The notes beneath the pieces are model-generated. The model saw nothing but the letters and a program-made list of their open reading frames with translations. It was not told the origin of the DNA and ran no database searches. A stretch of 64,000 nt of DNA, from the NCBI GenBank assembly GCA_943736015.1, contig OX031069.1:37978728-38042727 (forward strand), written 5' to 3'. How positions within the stretch are numbered: the first letter of the stretch is position 1; every line of letters starts with the position of its first letter. Source of the DNA: Tridacna crocea. Its lineage: Eukaryota; Mollusca; Bivalvia; Cardiida; Cardiidae. Below, one piece after another: positions 50,301 through 59,300 of the stretch. Both the position numbers and the translations under genes were made by a program.

Positions 50301-53300
50301 TTTTGATTCGTGATCATTTAAGCCACGCTCTGTGAAAAAGGGATTTCATGCATTTGCAGAGAGTATCAATTTAGGTCAGCCTGCGTCAACTGTACAGACC
50401 AATCTGGGTCAAAAACCTTCTTGTATTAGTTAATCTTGTGCATGTCAAAGTACAGTCTTTCTTGTGATTCAGTTTTAATCCATTTGATGTACCCATGATT
50501 GTATGATGGCTTGCCTTTTGTATCATAGAGATGCATAAAACTCTCCTTTTCCAACAGCACAACTCTTTTATTTGTTTATTTTTTTGTTTTCAAATGCTTT
50601 TGGATTTGACAAGCCTGTCGCGCCATAGTAGCTCAAATGGTAGCATACAGGACTTGAGAACAGGAGACAGCTGGTTCGGTCCCAGGCTTGGCTGATTTCT
50701 TTCAGAGGATTGATGATAGTTACTGCAACAGGATTCATTCTTCTCTGACTGCTGACCATTGTTTTTAAGGCTATATGGAAAAACAGCCAGTGGCATAGAA
50801 AGAATATGGTGTGGATTTTTTGTAACAAAAAGCCCAAGAAAAGGATGGGTAGGTGTACTGGCCACCCTGATATAATAGAAATGTTTAAAATGGCATACAA
50901 TCAATCAGTCAGTTAGACAAGCCTATTTTTTTTTTTTGTCAGGTGAAGAGTTTAATAAAGAAAAACATATGTAAAACCTGTATCTTATCATGCAGACTAT
51001 CAAAGCATCAGACATTTCAACAGTAAAGAAGTTGGGAAAACCACCTCATCTGATTATGAGAATCATGGACTGTGTATTACTGCTGTTTCAAAAGAAACTT
51101 GATCCAGTGACACCAGACCCTGAGAGACCATGTCCAAAACCATCGTGGGCTGAATCTCTGAAGGCATTACATTTTATTTATAAATAACTATTTCATCAGA
51201 TATTTCATAATTGTGCAGATTTTGTAGCAGAATAAGGGATTATATTTCGAATTCTTCAGATGACAATTTATTCTGAATTTACTAATGGTTAATGCCTTCT
51301 ATAAATTGTACAGTTTTAACATTGTAATGACAGGCCATATGTAGTTTCTATTTTATCAATGTTGACTCATACTTTTTATGCCCCTGCCGTGAAATGGCGG
51401 AGAGCATATAGAGTTACTTGTGTCCATCTGTCTTAGTGTGTGTCCCATTCTTGTCCAGAGCAAAATTTCTCTATTTATCAATGTATTTAAAAAAAAATTA
51501 AATCTTGTTTTCCTTAACAAGTAATAGTGTCATGCAAAAAGTTTGTTTCAATATGCAAAAGGTCAAAGCCACAGTTGAAGGTCAAATGTTTAAATTGACC
51601 TTGTCCAGAGCATAGCTTCTACATTTATCAATGGATTTCAAAAAAGTTTCACACTCTCGTTCTAAACAAGTACTAGTGTCATGCGAATAGTTTGTTTTCA
51701 TGCACCCAAGGTCAAGGTCATAGTTCAAGGTCAAATGTTTCAATTGAACTTGTCCAGAGCATAACTTCTACATTGATCGGTGGATTTAAAAAAAAAAAAA
51801 CAACTTTATGCACTTGTGCTCCTAAACATATACAAGACTATCATGGGAAATGTTTGATTTGATACCCCCAGGGTCCAGGTCACAGTTGAAGGTCAAATTT
51901 TTAATTTACCTTGTCCAGAGCATAAGTTCTACATTTATGAAGGGATTTCAAAAAAAAACTTCACACTTTGTTCTCCTTAACAAATTCCAATGTCATTAGA
52001 AAAGTTTGTTTCAATATGCCCAAGGTCAAGGTTATAGTTGAAGATCAAATGCTTAAATTAAACTTGATCCAAGCATAACTACTACATTTATCATTGGATT
52101 TCAAAAGAAACTTTGCACACTTGTTCTCCTAAACAAGTACTAGAGTCATGCAAAAATTTTGTTTTGATATGCCCAAGGTCAAAGTCACAGTTGAAGGTCA
52201 AATGTTAAAGTTGACCTTGTCCAGAGTATAACTTCTACACTAATTAATGGATTTCAAAAAGTTTCGCACACTTGCTTTCCTAAACAAGTACTAATGTCAT
52301 GCGGTAAGTTTGTTTTTATACACCCAAGGTCAAGGTCACAGTTGAAGGTCAAATGTTTAAATTGACCTTGTCCGGAGCATAACTTCTACATTGATCAACG
52401 GATTTAAAAACAAAACTTTGCACACTTGTTATCCTTAACAAATACTAGAGTCATGTAGAAAGTTTGTTTCAATATGCCAAAGGTCAAGGTCACAGTTGAA
52501 GGTCAGATGTTTAAATTGACTGTGTCCAGAGCATAGCTTTTACGTTTATCAATGGATTTCAAATAAACTTTGCACACTTGTTCTCCTTAACAAGCACTAT
52601 AGTCATGCAAAAAGTTTGTTTTGATAAGCCCAAGGTCAAAGTCACAGTTGAAGGTCAAATGTTTAAATTGGCTGTTCAACCCAGTTTTACATCCTGCTCA
52701 GCAGAGTGTGATATGAATATACAGTTTTGGTTTTTAAAAAGACTCATCCATAGAACCATGACAGAGAATATTGAGGCTCTAACCTACTTTTCAACTATAG
52801 TCCAGTGTGATAATATTCAATTCAATTTGTTCACGTCTCATAGGGGAAGCCAAACAAAGTAATTATTACTGCTATATTCTTCACTCTCATTCCTCAAGTT
52901 ACGATCTTCATAATCCTGAGTATAAGTAACCCTCAGTTAAAAGGTTAAGGAAAATGCTGAATAAAAAGAAGTTAATCCTCAAAACCAGCATTTTCTTCTT
53001 TTTCTCACAAAGTTTTCTGCCATATGCAATACAAACCATATCATTTATTTTGATGCATATTGCTTTCAACTTGGACCAGTTTTCAATTTTGTTATCAGGT
53101 ATAAATAATCTTTTATCTGCTTGACTATATATATAAAACAAACCTTCTTTACCCTGTCTCAGCTGTTATCCAAAACATCAATTTTCTGTAGTACCTACTG
53201 ATTCTGACATTCTCATATTCTCGTATGACTTACCTGTGAACAATACCATATAGTAGGGGCATCCATGTCTCTAACACACCTATTTCTAGCCTTTTGAATA

Positions 53301-56300
53301 TATACAATCATAAAATATCCTTTCTTTGAAGTACGAGTATATCAATAGAAATGTTACCTTCAAATGGAGTAATGTTGTATTATCACATTGTAGTTGATGA
53401 GCGGTTCAGGTTTCCTTCAGAGTTTAGTCACATTCCCAAAAGACACCATAAATGAAGAAACTGTGGAGCTTCTAGAACCCTATCTCAGAATGGAGGACTA
53501 TAACATGGAAACTGCTAAAAAAGTGTGCAGCAATGTTGCTGGTCTGCTGTCTTGGTCAACTGCCATGGCTTTCTTCTATGGTGTGAACAAGGAAGTTTTG
53601 CCTCTAAAGGTTTCTACTTTTATTATCCTACAAGCTTTATTAGCTGTTAAATATTCAGTACAGTTGCCTCATGATTGACAACAAATATGGTAAAGGTCCT
53701 TGATAATTACACTCCTTGAACAATATTTAATATTGGTGGTATTCACTATTGTCAGTGTCCATATTGCGATCATTTTCTACCACTGTTGTGGTATAAACAA
53801 AACATATAAATGGAATATAATATATTAGCCTTGTAAGCTACAGTGATGCTAGAGCTTCCTACTGCTCAACCTGATTTTATTATTTAAGTTTTTGTGTTCT
53901 GTCTGACTTGGGGAAAGTAGTAGTGACAAAGGCCTAAGCTTCAAAACATCTTAAACAAGCGAGCTCTTCAAAAATCTATCAAGGTGAGAGACAACTTGCT
54001 GTGTGTTGTTAAAACAATAGAAATAAGACTTAACAGGATAGATATTATTGTAGGAAAAGGAATGAAAAATGCATTTCCTTTAGGCCACTAAAACATGGGA
54101 TTATCTGGTAAAAAGCTAAGTAACATGGGTTTGTGCTTTATATTTGTATAGTCAGATTGATGTGCACCATACAGAATGCTTTAATCCACTATTCAGTAAG
54201 TCTGCCAAGGGTGCATACTGTTACTGTTTAGTCTTTAAAGTATTCTTGAAAACTGTTAGTCTTTAAAGTATTCTATAAAAACTGTTTTACCACACAATCT
54301 AAAGTTTTAATGACCTTGTTCAAGATATACAGAAAGAAACTGAATGCCTTAGAGCATATTTTTTTTCAAAAAAATTAGCCATTTCTTTTGTTTGCCTGTA
54401 AAGTCTAACATCAGAAATCTGTCAAGATCTTTTTCTTCCTGTAGGCCAATCTTGCAGTACAAGAAGCTAGACTGAATGTTGCAAGCTCAGAGCTAGCACG
54501 TGCTCAGGGTCAACTTGATGACAAACAGAGAGAACTTGATACAGTGCAAGCTATGTATGATGCAGCCATGAAAGAAAAGCAGGTAATTACTATCATTTTG
54601 GAAATAGATTTATATTTGGTAGTTGGAAGTTTTAAATCCAGCAAAAGGCTTTGCTAATTCTTAGTCGTTAGTGATGACATTTTGACTGAATTTCCATGTA
54701 TGGAGATCTGATTTCGTTGATTTTCACAAAGTGTACTTTGACAAATATCTTAATGCCGAGTTTCTTATAATTATTCTTTTTTGTTTAGCCATGTTTGTCC
54801 TGAATGACTAATGACTTGGAGGCCCTTGGCTCCAGACTCACTGGCTTCACTGGGATTACACAGGAGTAGCACAGTGTCCTTGGGCAAGTCACTTCAGAAC
54901 TTGGCCTAATACTAGTAAAACCCAAGAAAATATTGATATGCGAGCTGTTTCAAAAACACCATTTAAGTGATTGTCCTGAATGAGGAGACCTCGGTTAATT
55001 TAGTTCTAATTCTCTTTTTTCCTTCTACCTTTGGAGCAAATGTCAGCACATGCATATAATGAACCTTTGTTAGCTGACTTACCCTTTACCAGACTTCTAT
55101 TATTCACTAGATAACAGAATACAGTAATTGTTCATATTTAGAGCACTGGCATAGAACAAATCTAATGTGACTGAGATGATGGCCTTAAAATGCTATTGAA
55201 ATGGAAAAAACGTAATTAAAAGGCAAAAGTGCCGGTCAGCAATATTTTCAATAATGTTTTCAAATGCTTTTTTCTAAAGCGTCCAGGAACCGTATTCACC
55301 AACCATTCTTAAGAACATTCTTTGTCTTATTCTTCAAGATTTTCTAACTGTGAAAGTAAAAGAACTTCTGATTGGCTAAACTGAATGGTTTTGCCAATAA
55401 AAAGTTCTGTTACTTTCACATTGACAAAATTCTGAAGAATAAGACTAAGAATATTCTTAAGAATGGTTGGTGAATACGGACCCTGGATTGTTTAGTAAAG
55501 GTTTCAAAAATGGTAAGTGTAATGTTGAAGTCTAACATTTGATTTTTTGTCTTCATAATAATAATCAAATGAAACCTAGGAGTTGCTTGATGATGCAGAA
55601 TCATGTAAAAGAAGAATGAATGCAGCATCTGCCCTCATTGGGGGTCTAGCTGGGGAAAAAGTCAGATGGACAGAGCAGAGCAAACAGTTTAAGTCGCAAA
55701 TTGACAGGTATTTTTTTATATGACTTTGCCACATTCTTAATGAGCTCTTTTTTCATACACCCCGAAGTACATAGTGTAATATGTCCATAGTCATATATTC
55801 ATCTGTCCAATTATTTGCAAATTTACCTTACAATCCTTAATTCTAACCACCTGGTGCAGGAAGCCCTTTCAAATCATTGTGGGAAAAGGAGAAAATGCTG
55901 GTTAGCATTTGCAAGCAGGTAAGAATGAACTTGACACCAACATTTGTGCTTTTGTGAAGATTAATCCTTCATCTAATGATCCATGCGCATGTGTATAGCG
56001 GTCAGTTGAAATAATGCCACTTAAAGCCGTTTGAAAAAGACGGTGTAAATATCACTATTATTCCAGATGCTATGTATGAAGAGTTTTATTGAATGGGTGT
56101 GGAAACCAGATCGAAAAGCAGCATAGAGGACAAAGGATCACTTTTGTATAAAGTCAAGTGTTGTTATTATTCAATTTCATGTTGAACCCATTACCACACG
56201 ATCCCTACTTTTGATGACCCTGTGAAAGAAGCCTGTAGAAAATCTTGTGGGAAAAGGAGAAAATGTTGGTTACCAGCATTTTCTTCCTTTCCTACAATGT

Positions 56301-59300
56301 TTTCTACCCTTCCTAAAACAAATTTCAATTATTAAGTCACAATTTTTTCGTCGTCTGCAAGTACTTTCAATTTGACCATTTTAAAATTTTGTTGTTGGGT
56401 AAAGAGTTAAAGAATCTTGTGAACACATAAATCAATCTTTATATTTGTATCACTTTTCTACTATAAAGTGATCACCTAGATACAATTTTTATTCTACCTG
56501 GATACTTCTTGTATAAATAGTGAAACATTGCATTTTAAATTTCTTAATGTAATAGGTGTATCTTTTGTGGTATGTTATTTTCAATGGCGTATTTTGGAAA
56601 TGATTAGTTTAAGCCACTGACATGCTTTTGGATGATTAAAAATACTATTACAGTATGAGCAATGCTCCGTGAAAAGTATCAACATAGGTCGGCCTTTGCA
56701 GTATGCACTGACCTGTGCAGTATGCACAGGCTGAACTGGGACAAAACGTTTTGCTGTTAATACAACTGGGTCAGTATTCACCAGCCTTTCTTAAGAATAT
56801 TCTCAGTCTTATCCTTCAAATTAAGGTTATATAAGTTTTAAAGTAATACAACTCCTGACTGGCTAAACCAAATGGTTTAGCTAATCAGATGTTGTATTAC
56901 TTTCAAAACTTTAAAAGAACGAGACAAAGAACGCTCTTATTAATGGTTGGTGAATACAGACCCTGTTGTCTTTTGTAGGCTTGTTGGAGACGTTTTATTG
57001 TGCACAGGATTCTTATCCTATTCTGGACCATTCAATCAGGAGTTTCGAAACAAGCTCATCAAAAACTGGCAGGACGAGATGTATCACAGACAAATTCCGT
57101 TTACAAAGGACTTAAATCTCATCATTATGCTTGTAGACAACGCCACTGTGAGAGCCAATTGATTAAACATTATCTGAATGTATTCTTACGAACGAAGTCC
57201 GTAACAAAGAAACAAATGAATAAATGCATGGCAGAAATAAGGGTCGGAGCGGGATTCGAACTCCAAACTCCCGGACGCAAAGCCAATACCCTAACCACTG
57301 AGCCAAAGAGATATCTCTCTGACGCAGTAGCCAGGTATTGTATTTAAATCGGGAGTATATGCCATGCAGGAAGGAGTGGCCGTCCGTAACACACCCCCTC
57401 TTAAAGTCATCATTTATTGATGACTCAAAGCCTTATTAGGCAGGAAGTCCGATTTTGGACAACAAATGGGATTAATGGCTCAATGGCCAATCCCGGACGA
57501 GCCCCCATCTTACGAACGAAGTCCGTAACAAAGAAACAAATGAATAAATGCATGGCAGAAATAAGGATCGGAGCGGGATTCGAACTCCGAACTCCCGGAC
57601 GCAAAGCCAATACCCTAACCACTGAGCCAAAGAGATATCTCTCTGACGCAGTAGCCAGGTATTGTATTTAAATCGGGAGTATATGCCATGCAGGAAGGAG
57701 TGGTCGTCCGTAACAGTATCTTAACCCTTTACCAAACAATCCCTGGTTTTTACGGCCCTGAGATAGAAGCCTTTTGAAAACATTGTGAGAAAAGGAGAAA
57801 ATGCTGGTAACCAGCATTTTCTCCTTTTCCCACAATGTTTTCTTCCCTCTCCAGAATAGATTTCAAATTTTCAGTCAAATTTATTTTGTCATCTGTAAGT
57901 GCTTTCAATTTGGACCAGTCTAAAATTTCGTTGTTTGGTAAAGGGTTAAGTCTTACTCTGCTTGACAAAACTTTTACAGGCAATGTAGACATACATTAAA
58001 ATTCATCATCTAAGCAGATTGATCTGAATTTACATTGCTTCTTATCCCTTTACCATACAATACTAACTGATAACTATCTCAAGAAAGAAGCCTTCTGAAA
58101 TTAGTGTTGGAAAAGGAGAAAATAATGGTAATCAAGGCTTCAGAAAATATTGCTGGGAAAAGAGAAAAGCCTTTGACCAACATTTTCTCCTTTTCCCACA
58201 ATTTTTTCTACCGTATCAAAGACATCTTCCAGAATTTTAGCCACATTTAATTTGCGTCGCCATGATTGGTTGGGTTTGTACATGTCTGAAATTTTGTCAT
58301 GTGGTAAAGGGTAATGCAGACTAAAAACAATTTGAGAATATGTAAGATTTTCTGGCCAAATATTTGCAGTTGTAAAATTGAGTTATTCTGTACTTTATGA
58401 AAGGCTCCATGTCATTTGCCTGGCACTCGAAAAGTTTAAAGATAAAAGTTTGTTTATTTAGTGGCTGGTCAAAGTTTTTTGATCACTCTTTTAACTCATA
58501 ACCAAACAACAATATTTTAGGCTTGTCCAAATCGAAAGCATTTGCAGACAACAAAATAAAAGTAAATGAAAATTTGAAATTTTTGTTTTGAATGGTAGAA
58601 AACATTGTGGGAAAAGGAGAAATGCTAGTTACCAGCATTTTCTTCTTTTCCCACAATGTTTTCTAAAGGCTTCTTTCTCACTGTCGTGAAAAGTTGGGAT
58701 TGTGTGGTAATGAGTTATGAGCTATTATTCAAATATGGCCCACCCAGGTGGCTCAGTGGCGAGTGTGTCGGACTAATGACCTGGTGGTTGTGAGTTCGAT
58801 ACCAGGTTGAGGTAAACTTTCTTTCCACCGTATTTTCGCCTCTCACCTCTGCTGAAGCATGTGAGAAAAGTCGTTTACATGGCTTTGGAAAGAAAGTAGT
58901 ATTAGTACTGGTATGAGAAAGCCAGGAAACACATGTGCATCGTCAAACGCCATGATCTGACCTTAGCTATTAAAGTGGCGTTATACCTCAACACAACCAA
59001 ATTATTCTAATATGTCTATTTTTTGAAGAAAATGTCAAGATATTATCTGAGCCAAATTGTCATGTGCAAGATCTTGGGAACAGTGAAATGTTCATGTCTC
59101 TATCATAGCCAAGAGGCCAAGAGTTGCAGTCCTTTTATTTGAGATGAAAATCATATATCTTACAGTATTTGGTGTCTTATCTTGGATCTACTGTGTTGGC
59201 TAATTTGTGAAAAAGTTTAAAAATTTCAAAAGTTTGGCCCCCTTTTTTTTAAGCCTGAAAAATCTGTAGTTAGCACTCTAGGGGTACATGAAAGCTAGTT

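Noticed and set aside
56947-57162. Dynein exon m extended to the TGA at 57162
   Set aside because: The family sequence requires DNAT followed by IGEW; the GTGAGA donor after 57147 gives that join.
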